From Rossellomorea sp. SC111 (GTDB lineage Bacteria; Bacillota; Bacilli; Bacillales; Bacillaceae_B), in the NCBI RefSeq assembly GCF_024733565.1, contig NZ_JANIOC010000009.1, positions 108,801-172,800 on the forward strand: a DNA stretch of 64,000 nucleotides, given 5' to 3'. The notes under the pieces are model-generated. The model worked only from the letters and a program-made list of their open reading frames with translations. It had not been told where the DNA came from and ran no database searches. Positions within the stretch are counted from its first letter, which is position 1; every line of letters starts with the position of its first letter. Positions 16,331 through 25,509 of the stretch are shown piece by piece. A program made the translations under genes and the position numbers.

Positions 16331-17286
16331 ATTGACGAACCCCTTCCCTTCACGATTACTTCGTTTTTGACCCGCTCAACCTCTCCAATCTTCCACTCTA
16401 TGATTCTCAGAATTCCCTCTTCCGACAGATACCCTTGGAAATACTTCTCCACTTCCCACGCCATCATCATCGCCAAATGGTCTATGTACAGGTAGTTAAA
16501 ATCACTCCAAAAATCTTCATCATGTAATTCTATCCCACGCTCTTTTACGCATTTCCGATAACACTCAGGAACGAATGAAATCAGTTCATCGTCATACAGA
16601 TCCTGCATCAGGATCGTCACATCCCTTAAGGGGGAGCCTATTGCTGCCCACTCCCAATCGATGAACCATACCTCTTCATCTTTGTAGAAGACGTTCTCTA
16701 AATGAGGGTCACCGTGAGTAATGACGGCAGGACATTTCCATTGATAGTGAGGGATATCCCACTTCTCATAGGCTTCTTCGATTACTTTCATCCACTCTGA
16801 ACGTGCCCACGCTTTTCTTTTACATAACTTCACTAGCTGTTCCTGACACCAATCCCGCCATTCTGAGCTCAATCTGTGGACGGGCAGCTTGGATGCAGCT
16901 TGAACAGAACTTGTGTCATGCAGAGATGCCAACCTTTTCAATACCTCCTCGATGAATTTCCTTTTTTCTTCCATTGGCCTACTTTCAAAGCCTATCTTTA
17001 GGGGTTCCCCCAGATCCAACATGAACATCGCTTGCGGAGAATCCTCCCATATGTCCACGACTCTATTAAATGGCCTCAGCACATCTGCTATATTCATATG
17101 TATGTCTACTTCTTTGTTCCGCCCATGACCAAACTCTTTATAAATATAACGGGTTCTCTCACCATCACTTTCTCCCACGGCTTCAACCCTATAAATATTG
17201 CCTGCATGGGCGCCACCGATTTCCTCCGTGATCTGCAGCTCCAAGTTCATTTCCCTCAACCTGTGGACCCTATGCTTCACATACAT
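16327..17286 (-). CDS. APH-fold phosphotransferase
   Basis: Aminoglycoside-phosphotransferase-fold kinase of up to 319 aa. It has the catalytic Brenner motif HGDPHLENVF and metal motif IDWEWAAIGSPLRDV. Family members phosphorylate aminoglycosides, choline, homoserine or other small alcohols, so resistance should not be assumed. Start uncertain: ATG 17286 sits directly after AGGGGG, while GTG 17280 or ATG 17250 have other spacing. First of a coupled set with the DUF5694 gene. Confidence 0.8.
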   Translation of the reverse strand: MYVKHRVHRLREMNLELQITEEIGGAHAGNIYRVEAVGESDGERTRYIYKEFGHGRNKEVDIHMNIADVLRPFNRVVDIWEDSPQAMFMLDLGEPLKIGFESRPMEEKRKFIEEVLKRLASLHDTSSVQAASKLPVHRLSSEWRDWCQEQLVKLCKRKAWARSEWMKVIEEAYEKWDIPHYQWKCPAVITHGDPHLENVFYKDEEVWFIDWEWAAIGSPLRDVTILMQDLYDDELISFVPECYRKCVKERGIELHDEDFWSDFNYLYIDHLAMMMAWEVEKYFQGYLSEEGILRIIEWKIGEVERVKNEVIVKGRGSSI

Positions 17287-17340
17287 CCCCCTAACACAAA
17301 CCTTATAATGTCATTATTTCAAATTAATGGTATGAATACA

Positions 17341-17367
17341 AATAAAGACGGCCCCATTCGAGCCGCC
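17341..17367 (-). terminator. Weak hairpin after the 58-aa gene
   Basis: On the minus strand GGCGGC pairs with GCCGTC (one G-U) and is followed by TTTATTT; it begins at the stop codon of the small gene. Confidence 0.4.
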
Positions 17368-17543
17368 TACTGACTTTCACTATTCTGGTTGTCTAACTTA
17401 TGATTAATCTCATGCAAAAGGTACAACCCTCTCATCAAACAACCCGTAATGATCCCAAAACCAACCGCCAGGCCGAATACATGTAATGGAATCAATAAAA
17501 ATCCAATAATGGAGGCTGTAAGGATTAGAAATAATAAGAACAA
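17367..17543 (-). CDS. Membrane microprotein, 58 aa
   Basis: Small gene found by reading the gap between the two kinase genes. TTG 17543 follows GGAGGGAG with good spacing. The product starts MFLLFLILTASIIGFLLIPL, has two hydrophobic helices (residues 1-19 and 22-41) and a hydrophilic tail LLHEINHKLDNQNSESQ. No family recognised. The glycine-rich second helix (GLAVGFGIITG) suggests helix packing with a partner. Confidence 0.6.
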   Translation of the reverse strand: MFLLFLILTASIIGFLLIPLHVFGLAVGFGIITGCLMRGLYLLHEINHKLDNQNSESQ

Positions 17544-17604
17544 TATACTCCCTCCAATTTATTTCTTTATGTAGGGTATTGCATTAACCCGTAGGTGCGA
17601 TTCC

Positions 17605-18498
17605 TTACTTTTCCCTTAATGTTTGCAAATACAAAAACCGATCAAGTGCCTTCTCCCAGTTCACATCTAGTTCCTCTTTCACTGCATACACCAACTCATG
17701 AAAAACCGGCTGAAGTCCGTAAAAGTTCTCTACTCGTTTGAATATTTCTTCCTTATCTACTGCCTTGTAGTGAGACAAAACTTCCTTTGTCACACCGGGT
17801 CCATAAGACCAATACAATCCCGCAAAATCGAAGGCAGGATCTCCCCATTGGGCATCTGTGAAATCAATGACACCACTCACCATACCCGTTTCAGGGTCAC
17901 ATAGAATATTGGCAGTCGTTAGATCGCCATGAATAACGGCAAGGTTTACCGATTCGTATTTGGTCAGGAACTCCCCGAAAAAATCCAGGACGACCGTTTT
18001 CTGCGCTGTGGCCAGATGTGGAAACACATATGTCCGGACCTTCAGAAATAATTCTTTCCAGTATTCTTTCGTGTGATGTGTCTTGAGATTCGGCAAATCC
18101 GATTTTCTTATGCTGTGCAGCTTGGTCAGAAAATCCCCGAGTAACACTGAACTTTGATGCTTAGGGGGTGTAAACCCTCCAAGGACTACACCTTCAAGGT
18201 AAGGATATTTCACCCCTGCCATCTTCCCATTTATGTGAATGAGCTCATATCGGGGGATTTCAAGCATCGGTGCCTTTGCTGCCAAATGTTTCAGCAAAGC
18301 GGTCTCATTCACTACTTTTGCCGCTATTTCTCTTGTCTTCGGAAATCTGAATACGGTTTCTTCGTTTATGACAAGGATGTCATTGTCCCAACCGTTACCA
18401 AAGGTATCTAGTTTAAAGATTTGATCACTTGGGATCGTTTCATTCACAATTTGCAGCATTTGTTGGGTGTTCAATGATCGCTCCCCCGTTTCCTCCAT
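17605..18498 (-). CDS. APH(2'')-like phosphotransferase
   Basis: An APH-fold kinase of up to 297 aa, closest in style to the APH(2'')/ HSK2 group: N-terminal FGNGWDNDILVINEETVFRFPK (nucleotide-binding strands), catalytic HGDLTTANIL and metal-binding IDFTDAQWGDPAFDFA. It could phosphorylate an aminoglycoside or another hydroxyl compound. ATG 18498 follows the previous stop directly; TTG 18474 has a better ribosome site (GGGGGAG) and may be the true start. Cotranscribed with the P-loop gene upstream. Confidence 0.8.
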   Translation of the reverse strand: MEETGERSLNTQQMLQIVNETIPSDQIFKLDTFGNGWDNDILVINEETVFRFPKTREIAAKVVNETALLKHLAAKAPMLEIPRYELIHINGKMAGVKYPYLEGVVLGGFTPPKHQSSVLLGDFLTKLHSIRKSDLPNLKTHHTKEYWKELFLKVRTYVFPHLATAQKTVVLDFFGEFLTKYESVNLAVIHGDLTTANILCDPETGMVSGVIDFTDAQWGDPAFDFAGLYWSYGPGVTKEVLSHYKAVDKEEIFKRVENFYGLQPVFHELVYAVKEELDVNWEKALDRFLYLQTLREK

Positions 18499-19347
18499 TT
18501 ACGATAGACGAAAAGATATAGCTTCTTTGATTCTCTTATAATACATTTCCCAGTCCCCTTCACCATTTTCAACAAGTTCACGACTGATCGGTAAATCCTC
18601 AAGGATGCTTAACTCCTGATTTTTTCGCATCTCAAGATACTCGACCAATCCTAGATAACCCTTCAACCCATTCGCCTTCCCATACCCTTGATTCACATGA
18701 TACTCCGTAAAGAACTCACGCCACTCCTGACTTCGCTCCTTATAGACATGATGGAAGGATTGTTCAACGTTGTCCTGATAAAAGTAGATTAGCAGAGGGT
18801 TCATTGGTGAGATCAACGAGCTGATTTTCTTTAGATAGTTTTCCAACCTCTTTGGTTCCGCATTATGCATGGCAATGAACTTGGTAAATGGATTCTGCAG
18901 GAAACAGCATTCAAATATGTATACTTCATCACTAAATTCCGTTTTTTCCACGAATTCTTTCCAATAGTGATACGAAACCTCTTCGAACGTGTCGAGATTC
19001 AATTCGTAGACATCATAAGAAGCCAATTGATCGGTAAGCGAAGAATCAACATTTGTAAGCTGACCGTATGAAATATAATAATGATGGCCCTTCTTTTCTG
19101 CAGCCTCTTGGATCGTCTCCCGATGTTCAGAGAACCTTTCCAGTATGTTGTTGAACTGATCCTCATCTAAACAAGCTGTCGATTCATAATCAGCAGGATG
19201 ACGACTATCCCCTTCTTGAAAGAGCTTAGCCGTGATGCCTTCACTTTCTAAATATTCTTTAATGAAATGGGCCGTGGTTGACTTGCCAGACCCCGGTATC
19301 CCTTCGACGATAATAAGATTCGATTTCAAACTTGCTCCTCTTTTCAT
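18499..19347 (-). CDS. P-loop NTPase, kinase-like
   Basis: A 282-aa protein with Walker A VEGIPGSGKSTTAHFIKEY (residues 14-32) and features of the nucleoside/deoxynucleotide kinase-like AAA_33 fold; no ABC signature. Such proteins in Bacilli are often annotated as small-molecule kinases. Its ATG overlaps the stop of the 43-aa microprotein by four bases (ATGA), and its own stop touches the next kinase gene, so it sits in a tight operon. Confidence 0.7.
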   Translation of the reverse strand: MKRGASLKSNLIIVEGIPGSGKSTTAHFIKEYLESEGITAKLFQEGDSRHPADYESTACLDEDQFNNILERFSEHRETIQEAAEKKGHHYYISYGQLTNVDSSLTDQLASYDVYELNLDTFEEVSYHYWKEFVEKTEFSDEVYIFECCFLQNPFTKFIAMHNAEPKRLENYLKKISSLISPMNPLLIYFYQDNVEQSFHHVYKERSQEWREFFTEYHVNQGYGKANGLKGYLGLVEYLEMRKNQELSILEDLPISRELVENGEGDWEMYYKRIKEAISFRLS

Positions 19348-19475
19348 TCTAACTTGTTCTTTTCCTTCATTTCCTCCAACAACTCCACAATCCGTCCATT
19401 CGATTTATTCATTTTCCTCACCTGAATTTCAATCGAGAAAAGGGTGACGAGTGCTAAAATTCCAACTATGATCAT
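19344..19475 (-). CDS. Membrane microprotein, 43 aa
   Basis: Short gene upstream of the P-loop NTPase. ATG 19475 has GGGAG 8 bases upstream. Product begins MIIVGILALVTLFSIEIQVR (one membrane helix) and ends in a charged helix with ELLEEMKEKNKLE. Its TGA stop overlaps the next ATG as ATGA, which strongly supports translation. No known family. Confidence 0.6.
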   Translation of the reverse strand: MIIVGILALVTLFSIEIQVRKMNKSNGRIVELLEEMKEKNKLE

Positions 19476-19487
19476 GATTTATTCTCC

Positions 19488-19742
19488 CTAAAACAATATT
19501 TCTATATATGGTGTGACAAGTCCTATCAACATGACCAGGGCTACTGCCAAATAAGCAAATCCCGGCTTCCGATCCTTATCATTTTCTATCATCTTTTCTA
19601 TCCCGAATAGCAAAAACATCAAAGCTAAACATGTTAGAATGCTATTACTCGAAAAATCGAGATTCCCAATAAAGAAGTGATAGAATCCAGCACCACATGC
19701 TAAAAGAGCAAGGAGAACGTTTACCTTTTTCAATACGTACAA
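19488..19742 (-). CDS. Small membrane protein, DUF3953-like
   Basis: An 84-aa protein with the same plan as the one at 2070-2303: helix, short loop, helix ending LFGIEKMIENDKDRKPG, then a last helix. TTG start at 19742 with AGGAGG 8 bases upstream. It heads the minus-strand series that runs to 13.7 kb. Function unknown. Confidence 0.6.
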   Translation of the reverse strand: MYVLKKVNVLLALLACGAGFYHFFIGNLDFSSNSILTCLALMFLLFGIEKMIENDKDRKPGFAYLAVALVMLIGLVTPYIEILF

Positions 19743-19818
19743 TCGAATCCCCTCCTAACACTCCCTTATTTTACCACTAACGGACCTTTTCTTGGGTTGG
19801 ATCCCGGAATTTTTACCA

Positions 19819-19848
19819 CAAAAAAATACCCTGCGAACATCCACAGGG
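19819..19848 (-). terminator. Terminator of mqo
   Basis: CCCTG and CAGGG around a 10-base loop, followed on the minus strand by TA and seven T. Confidence 0.75.
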
Positions 19849-19865
19849 CATTCCTTCTTATTCAC

Positions 19866-21365
19866 TTAGCTATACGCAACCTCTTTATCCCTCAAACCCA
19901 ACGCCTTCGCAGTTGACGTATGAATCTCCCTGAAGAGTTCAGGATTTTCACTTAATGCCACTCCATAGGATGGGATCATTTCTTTGATCTTCGGCTCCCA
20001 TTCTTTCATGTGCTGCGGGAAGCATTTGTCCAATACTTCCAGCATGACGTGAACGGCTGTGGAAGCACCCGGAGATGCCCCAAGGAGTGCAGCGACGGAG
20101 CCATCGGAGGAACTGACCACTTCTGTACCGAACTGAAGGGTTCCTTTGCCTGCTTCAGTGTCCTTGATGACCTGCACACGCTGGCCGGCTACGACGATAT
20201 CCCAGTCTTCGCTCTTGGCGTTCGGAATGAATTCGCGTAATTCTTCCATGCGTTTCTCATTGGACAGGAGAACCTGCTGGATCAGATACTTCGTCAACCC
20301 CATTTCCTTTACTCCTGCTGCAAGCATGGTAAAAAGATTATTCGGTTTGACCGATGTGATCAAATCCATATTCGATCCCGCCTTCAGGAACTTCGGTGAG
20401 AACCCGGCAAATGGTCCGAACAGAAGGGATTTCTTGTTATCGATGTAACGGGTGTCAAGATGCGGAACCGACATCGGAGGAGCTCCGACCTTCGCTTTCC
20501 CATAGACTTTCCCGTGATGCTGAGCGATGACTTCAGGGTTATTGCACACCATGAAGAGTCCCGATACAGGGAATCCACCGATTTGCTTCGACTCAGGGAT
20601 ACCTGTTTTTTGCAATAACGGAAGACTTCCGCCACCGCCACCGATAAAGACGAACTTCGCCGTATGATATTCCATCTTGATGCCATCGATATCATGGACC
20701 TTCACTTCCCATGAACCGTCGGATTTGCGTTTAATATCTTCCACACTATGGTTGTAGTTGATCTCGACGCCTTTATCATTCAAATAGTCGAACATTTTGC
20801 GGGTCAATGCCCCGAAGTTGACGTCCGTCCCTGAATCGATCTTCGTCGCTGCGATTGGTTCCTCCGATTCACGGCCCTCCATGATCAGCGGAATCCATTC
20901 CTTCAATTTCTCGGGATTATCGGAGAATTCCATGCCTTCGAAGAGAGGACTTTCTGACAGCGCTTCCAAACGTTTTTTCAGAAACTCCACATTTTCTTCA
21001 CCTTGAACCATGCTCATATGCGGGATCGGCATGATGAAGTCCTGCGGTTGACCAATGAGATTGCGGTTGACGAGATAAGACCAGAATTGTCGTGACAGTT
21101 GGAACTGTTCATTGACCTTGATTGCTTTCGTAATGTCTATAGATCCATCAGGCTTTTCGGATGTATAGTTGAGCTCGCATAGTGCAGAATGTCCAGTTCC
21201 GGCATTGTTCCATTCGTTCGAGCTTTCTTCTCCAGGCTTCGCGAGCTTTTCAAACACTGTGATTTCCCATTCCGGTGCCAACTCTTTCAGGATCACCCCT
21301 AAAGTCGCACTCATGACACCAGCACCAATTAAGATAACATCTGTTTTCTTCTGTAAGCTGCTCAT
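19866..21365 (-). CDS. mqo: Malate:quinone oxidoreductase
   Basis: FAD-dependent peripheral membrane enzyme oxidising L-malate to oxaloacetate with electrons passed to menaquinone, bypassing NAD-malate dehydrogenase. The N-terminus has the dinucleotide fold [35 protein letters not shown] is the family signature; [18 protein letters not shown] and [17 protein letters not shown] near the end are also typical. Length 499 aa matches the family. ATG 21365 follows AGGAAGG; ATG 21380 lies before that site. B. subtilis 168 lacks mqo, so this is a difference from that model. Confidence 0.95.
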   Translation of the reverse strand: MSSLQKKTDVILIGAGVMSATLGVILKELAPEWEITVFEKLAKPGEESSNEWNNAGTGHSALCELNYTSEKPDGSIDITKAIKVNEQFQLSRQFWSYLVNRNLIGQPQDFIMPIPHMSMVQGEENVEFLKKRLEALSESPLFEGMEFSDNPEKLKEWIPLIMEGRESEEPIAATKIDSGTDVNFGALTRKMFDYLNDKGVEINYNHSVEDIKRKSDGSWEVKVHDIDGIKMEYHTAKFVFIGGGGGSLPLLQKTGIPESKQIGGFPVSGLFMVCNNPEVIAQHHGKVYGKAKVGAPPMSVPHLDTRYIDNKKSLLFGPFAGFSPKFLKAGSNMDLITSVKPNNLFTMLAAGVKEMGLTKYLIQQVLLSNEKRMEELREFIPNAKSEDWDIVVAGQRVQVIKDTEAGKGTLQFGTEVVSSSDGSVAALLGASPGASTAVHVMLEVLDKCFPQHMKEWEPKIKEMIPSYGVALSENPELFREIHTSTAKALGLRDKEVAYS

Positions 21366-21380
21366 TATAACCTTCCTCAT

Positions 21381-21769
21381 CCACTATATTTGCAGGCGCT
21401 TTCAACCCAGCACCTTCATGTGTCTAAAAAAAACCATACCATCTTCTATTATAATGATTCATAGGGTAAAATATCTAGTATTATCTGATTATTATAAACT
21501 ATTTTATGAAAAAACAAAAGTGAAAATAGTGGCATGAATGCTTGGTGATAAAGGTTTGGAAGTACCTTCACACCCTCTGAACCCTTATATGTCAAAGGGA
21601 AACCCGACAACATCAGTAGAGATTCTGATTAGTTTTTCAGAAAAATATTTTTTTCTATTAATCGAACTAAAATTCAGATTATTTCGCCTGTTTTTCACTT
21701 CGTTTTTGTCTGAACTAGTCTTTCACTCAAAAGACAGCCCGCTCTATTTTAGAACGGGCTGCTATCAAT
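21381..21769. other. Intergenic region upstream of mqo
   Basis: AT-rich region with the mqo promoter area, a weak cre-like sequence TGAAAGCGCCTGCA (minus strand, 21404-21391, 12 of 14 consensus positions) close to the mqo start, and the MMPL gene terminator at the right end. No gene seen. Confidence 0.45.
21736..21760 (-). terminator. Terminator of the MarR-MMPL operon
   Basis: AGCCCGCTCT and AGAACGGGCT form a 10-bp stem with one G-U pair, followed on the minus strand by a short T-rich stretch. Confidence 0.75.
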
Positions 21770-24178
21770 CTACTTCTCCTTCTTCGGTCGGAACGGCCAC
21801 CAGACCCCGTTACCGAATGACACGGTCATGGCCGGTATCAATAGTGGCAGGACGATCAGTCCATATAGAAGCAGCCCGGTTATGACGATTGTCGCGATCT
21901 GCACAAGACTGAGTACGCCCGATGGTACCATGGCCCCGAATGTACCTGCGAGGATGATGGCTGCCGTGATGATGACGGTTCCCATCTTCGCCATGGATGC
22001 TTTGATGGCGTCAGTCACCGTCATACCCCCTGCTGATTGTTCCCGGAAACGGTCCATGAGGAAGATCGAGTAGTCGACCCCAAGTGCCACGAGCATGACG
22101 AATCCGAAGAAAGGAACGGCCCAGCTGATGCCGTCATATCCAAGTCCCTCCACGAAGATCCACTCGGCTACGGCCACAGACGTGAAGTACGTCAGAAGCA
22201 GGGATCCAATCATGTAAAGCGGCATGATGAAGGAACGGAACAGGATTGCGAGGACCACAAACAAACTAATGAGCATGATCGTCACCGTCTGGGTGAAGTC
22301 ACTCGTTGAAATATCACTCAGGTCACGGTTGATGCTTGAGACTCCTCCGATGGCGACCTCGGTATCTTCAAGAGGCGTATCCTTGATGACCCGTTCCGTC
22401 GTTTCATTGATCCGGTCCACGGTGTCGATGGCTTCCGGTGAATACGGATTATCGGACAGGATGACTTCAAGCTTCAACCCTTTTTCTTCTCCAAAAGAAT
22501 ACCGGTCGATCACTTGGGCAAATTCTTTATTTTCCAATGTACCCGGCGGTAAGTATAACCCGGTATCGCGGATGGTCTCGCTGTCACTCATCCCCTGAAG
22601 CTGATCTCCGGCCTGATTCAATCCGTCTGTGATCTGGTTCAGACCGTCCAGTGGACTCGGCGCACCCGGTTGCGGAGCCTGACCCTGACCGGCCATGGCT
22701 GCCTGCTGGCTGAGTCCTTTCACAGCTTGATCAAGACCATCAGCTGCCCCGTTCACCCCTTCAGCGATCTTTCCTAGCTGATAGTCCGCATTGAATTCTT
22801 CGATCGCATCGCCGGCAGGACGTGTGATGGAGCGGACGCTCTTCACCCCGTCGACTTTCGCTAGCTCACGGCTCAGCTTTTCAACATAAGGAACGGTATC
22901 TTCGGTCACAAGCTTCTCATCACTTGAAAGCAGGACCTGCACCGGCAAGGAATCTCCTTGACCAAAACCGTCTTCTATTGCTTGTAGACCTTTGACGGAA
23001 TCATAGCTGTCCCCGATTTCATCCACCGTGTTGAATGAAAGCGCATCGTCGTATGTGAATAACAACGGAACCGTAATGATCGCCACTACTGCCATGGATA
23101 ACAGTGGGCGATTGACAGAAAGCTTGCCCATCCATGCCCATAACTTACTATCATTGTGAGATACGGATTTCTTCGATGGCCAGAATAATTTTTCCTTCAA
23201 AGTGGCCATAAAGAACGGCATGACCGTACTTAACACTAATAGCAGCACTGCAATTCCAACCGCCACGGCCACGGCTGATTTAAAGATCGGGAAGTCGGCA
23301 AAACCGATGGCGAAGAATCCGATGAACACGGCGAGTCCGCTTATATAAAGCGTACGGCCCGCCGTCTTATACGTGCGGATGATCGCTTCATTAATGGGCT
23401 GACCCGCTCCCAGCTCTTCCTTGAACCGACTCAGTAACAGGATGCAATAATCCGTCCCGATCCCGAACAGGATGGCCACAAGGAAGATTTGCGTGTAGTT
23501 CGATACAGGAAACCCAAACCAGTCGATGAAAAATGCGACAATCGATTGACTGAGTAAATACGTGATCCCTACGGCTACAAGGGGAATCAGTGGTGTGACG
23601 ATGGAACGGAAAACGGCTAATAATAAGGCAAAAATCAATACGACCGTAATAATTTCCGTCCGCTTCAATCCTTCCTGCGCGCTCAGGTTCACATCATTAT
23701 TAATGATGGCTTCCCCTGTCAGGTACACGGATGACTGTCCTTTGAGAATATCTGATTTTATAGCGTCAGCCAGCTCTACGACTTCCTCCTGTGAACCATC
23801 GACCGTGATGGGCACGAGAACAGTCTTTTCATCTTCTGAGACGAGCTGATTTTCCAGTTCCTCGCTTTCAAACGGATCGAGGACCGAACTGACAGGATTT
23901 CCGAGCTGCTTCAATTCCTCTACATTCGACGCGATGTCTTTCTTCGCCGAATCAGTCAATGCTTCATCCAGTGAGTACACCACGGAGATTGTTTCATCCC
24001 CTGCCCCGGCGTCATTCAGCATTTCCATGGCTTTCTTTGATGCGGCGTCATCCGGAAGCTGGAACGTTCCCGCATCCTCTGCCTGCTTTGTGAGGTTCGG
24101 TGAAATGACAAATAATAATATCGTTATGATGAGCAGACCAATCGTAACCGGCCACTTAAATTTGATGATTGATTTCAT
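21770..24178 (-). CDS. MMPL/RND family exporter (YdgH-like)
   Basis: An 802-aa transporter with two MMPL halves. Each half has one helix, a large outer domain and a block of five helices; the first block includes GIGTDYCILLLSRFKEEL and the second ALGVDYSIFLMDRFREQ, the paired Asp-Tyr signatures of proton-driven MMPL pumps. A Pro/Gln-rich stretch (GQGQAPQPGAPSP) lies in the outer region before the second half. B. subtilis YdgH has the same plan and also follows a MarR gene. ATG overlaps the MarR stop (ATGA). Likely exports lipids or amphiphilic toxins. Confidence 0.87.
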   Translation of the reverse strand: MKSIIKFKWPVTIGLLIITILLFVISPNLTKQAEDAGTFQLPDDAASKKAMEMLNDAGAGDETISVVYSLDEALTDSAKKDIASNVEELKQLGNPVSSVLDPFESEELENQLVSEDEKTVLVPITVDGSQEEVVELADAIKSDILKGQSSVYLTGEAIINNDVNLSAQEGLKRTEIITVVLIFALLLAVFRSIVTPLIPLVAVGITYLLSQSIVAFFIDWFGFPVSNYTQIFLVAILFGIGTDYCILLLSRFKEELGAGQPINEAIIRTYKTAGRTLYISGLAVFIGFFAIGFADFPIFKSAVAVAVGIAVLLLVLSTVMPFFMATLKEKLFWPSKKSVSHNDSKLWAWMGKLSVNRPLLSMAVVAIITVPLLFTYDDALSFNTVDEIGDSYDSVKGLQAIEDGFGQGDSLPVQVLLSSDEKLVTEDTVPYVEKLSRELAKVDGVKSVRSITRPAGDAIEEFNADYQLGKIAEGVNGAADGLDQAVKGLSQQAAMAGQGQAPQPGAPSPLDGLNQITDGLNQAGDQLQGMSDSETIRDTGLYLPPGTLENKEFAQVIDRYSFGEEKGLKLEVILSDNPYSPEAIDTVDRINETTERVIKDTPLEDTEVAIGGVSSINRDLSDISTSDFTQTVTIMLISLFVVLAILFRSFIMPLYMIGSLLLTYFTSVAVAEWIFVEGLGYDGISWAVPFFGFVMLVALGVDYSIFLMDRFREQSAGGMTVTDAIKASMAKMGTVIITAAIILAGTFGAMVPSGVLSLVQIATIVITGLLLYGLIVLPLLIPAMTVSFGNGVWWPFRPKKEK

Positions 24179-24627
24179 CCTTTTTCACCCTCCAATTTCA
24201 AGATCGATCTGATCTTCCTGAACATCGTCAGGAATTGATCCAGTTCCTCGTCCTTCACATGATCGGCAAATAAATCTTCGATATAGGCATAAACCGCATG
24301 ATCGGACTCGGTTACGACCCGGCGACCTTCATCGGTGAGGCATACAAGCTTGGTACGCTGATCTCCTTCAGCCTTCACGATTACGATGAGGCCTTTCTCC
24401 TCAAGCCTCTTCAGACGGTTCGAAATCGCACTCTTATGGACCCCCTGGAGCTCGGCGATCATCCCCCCTGCAAGCGGACCATTCTTATTGACAAGCTTCA
24501 GCACCTGGATCTGTTCAGGAGAATATTCCTGCCACACATCAGCTTTAACATTCTTAAGCACCCGATCTGTCCCGAACACCATGACATCCTCGAACAGTTC
24601 GACTGCTTCAATTAATCGCTTATCCAA
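24175..24627 (-). CDS. MarR family regulator (YdgG-like)
   Basis: A 150-aa winged-helix regulator with recognition helix AELQGVHKSAISNRLKRLEE and wing VKAEGDQRTKLVCLTDEG. It is coupled to the MMPL gene, as ydgG is to ydgH in B. subtilis. The start is TTG 24627; its ribosome site AGGGGG lies inside the right arm of a perfect 21-bp inverted repeat, so expression may be controlled by operator binding, by RNA folding, or both. Confidence 0.85.
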   Translation of the reverse strand: MDKRLIEAVELFEDVMVFGTDRVLKNVKADVWQEYSPEQIQVLKLVNKNGPLAGGMIAELQGVHKSAISNRLKRLEEKGLIVIVKAEGDQRTKLVCLTDEGRRVVTESDHAVYAYIEDLFADHVKDEELDQFLTMFRKIRSILKLEGEKG

Positions 24628-24628
24628 C

Positions 24629-24680
24629 TAGTTGACCCCCTAAACTATATATTCTAATTTATAGTTTAGGGGGTCAACTA
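24629..24680 (-). promoter_or_regulatory. Perfect 21-bp inverted repeat upstream of the MarR gene
   Basis: TAGTTGACCCCCTAAACTATA (24629-24649, quoted as its 20-base core GTTGACCCCCTAAACTATA) is repeated exactly in reverse complement at 24660-24680, with a 10-base AT loop. The minus-strand TTGAC elements fall in the repeat, so it covers the likely promoter, and the ribosome site lies in its proximal arm. Confidence 0.75.
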
Positions 24681-24737
24681 TACGGAGTCAAGAAATAAGG
24701 TGTTTAAAAAAGTAACATTATTAAATTTCAGAATTTA

Positions 24738-24802
24738 TTGACAAATACCATTGATAGAGTCATATAATGGTATTACCATATTATAAAATTGGTATTACCA
24801 AT
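24738..24802 (+). promoter_or_regulatory. GntR-type operators and promoter
   Basis: Two palindromes, ATGGTA-T-TACCAT (24767-24779) and ATTGGTA-T-TACCAAT (24788-24802), are centred 22 bases apart. Both fit the FadR-subfamily pattern TnGTnnnACnA. TTGACA (24738-24743) and TATAAT (24763-24768), 19 bases apart, form the likely promoter, with the first operator overlapping the -10. Confidence 0.7.
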
Positions 24803-24816
24803 CAGGAGGTACCACA

Positions 24817-25509
24817 ATGAAAGAACGTTCTTCCGACCTCATCGCCCGTGACATTACCCGTTCCATACTGGGCGGGGAACTGAAGATTCAGGAACCCCTT
24901 CAATCAGAAAGAGATTTGGCGGCTCATTACAAAGTCGGTCGCCCCACCATCCGCGAAGCCTTGCTGCGCTTGGAACAGGACGGCTGGATCACGAGCCGGA
25001 AGGGAATGCCCTCTGTCGTGAATGATTACTGGAAACAGGGAAACTTGATGACGATCGTCACGATCCTTCAGCACAAAGATGAAATTCCGGATGAATTCAT
25101 CGTTTATATGCTCGAGCTGCGCGTTTCCATCACCCCCACATATTTCAGGGATGCTTTGGAGAATAACAAACTGAAGGTCATATCCCTCTTCGCTCCGTTT
25201 GAAGATATAGATGACACAGCTGTAACGTATGCGGAATTCGACTGGTATATCCAGCACGGGGTTGCCATGCTTTCTCCGAATCCTATTTACCTCTTGATCC
25301 TGAACAGCTTTAAGGATGTGTATATCAGGATGGCGGAGAAATATTTCAGCGTTTCCACACACCGCGCCGCTTCACGGAATTATTACGAAACACTTCTTAA
25401 ATCAATGTTGAAGGGGGACCTTCCACAAGCTGAACAAACTGTCCATGACATGATGGAAACGAGCATTACACTTTGGAAACAAAAAATGAATGGAGGCATG
25501 GTGAAATGA
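24817..25509 (+). CDS. GntR-family (FadR subfamily) regulator
   Basis: A 230-aa regulator. N-terminal winged helix with LQSERDLAAHYKVGRPTIREALLRLEQDGWI (about residues 28-58), then an all-helical FadR/FCD-like domain. AGGAGGT lies upstream of ATG. The palindromes before the gene indicate self-repression. Four-base overlap (ATGA) with the fatty-acid hydroxylase gene ties it to lipid metabolism, consistent with an acyl-CoA-like effector; this is inference. Confidence 0.83.
   Translation: MKERSSDLIARDITRSILGGELKIQEPLQSERDLAAHYKVGRPTIREALLRLEQDGWITSRKGMPSVVNDYWKQGNLMTIVTILQHKDEIPDEFIVYMLELRVSITPTYFRDALENNKLKVISLFAPFEDIDDTAVTYAEFDWYIQHGVAMLSPNPIYLLILNSFKDVYIRMAEKYFSVSTHRAASRNYYETLLKSMLKGDLPQAEQTVHDMMETSITLWKQKMNGGMVK

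Noticed and set aside
16327..18498. Aminoglycoside resistance genes by name
   Set aside because: The two APH-fold kinases carry the catalytic motifs, but the fold also covers choline, homoserine and other kinases, so no resistance name is given.
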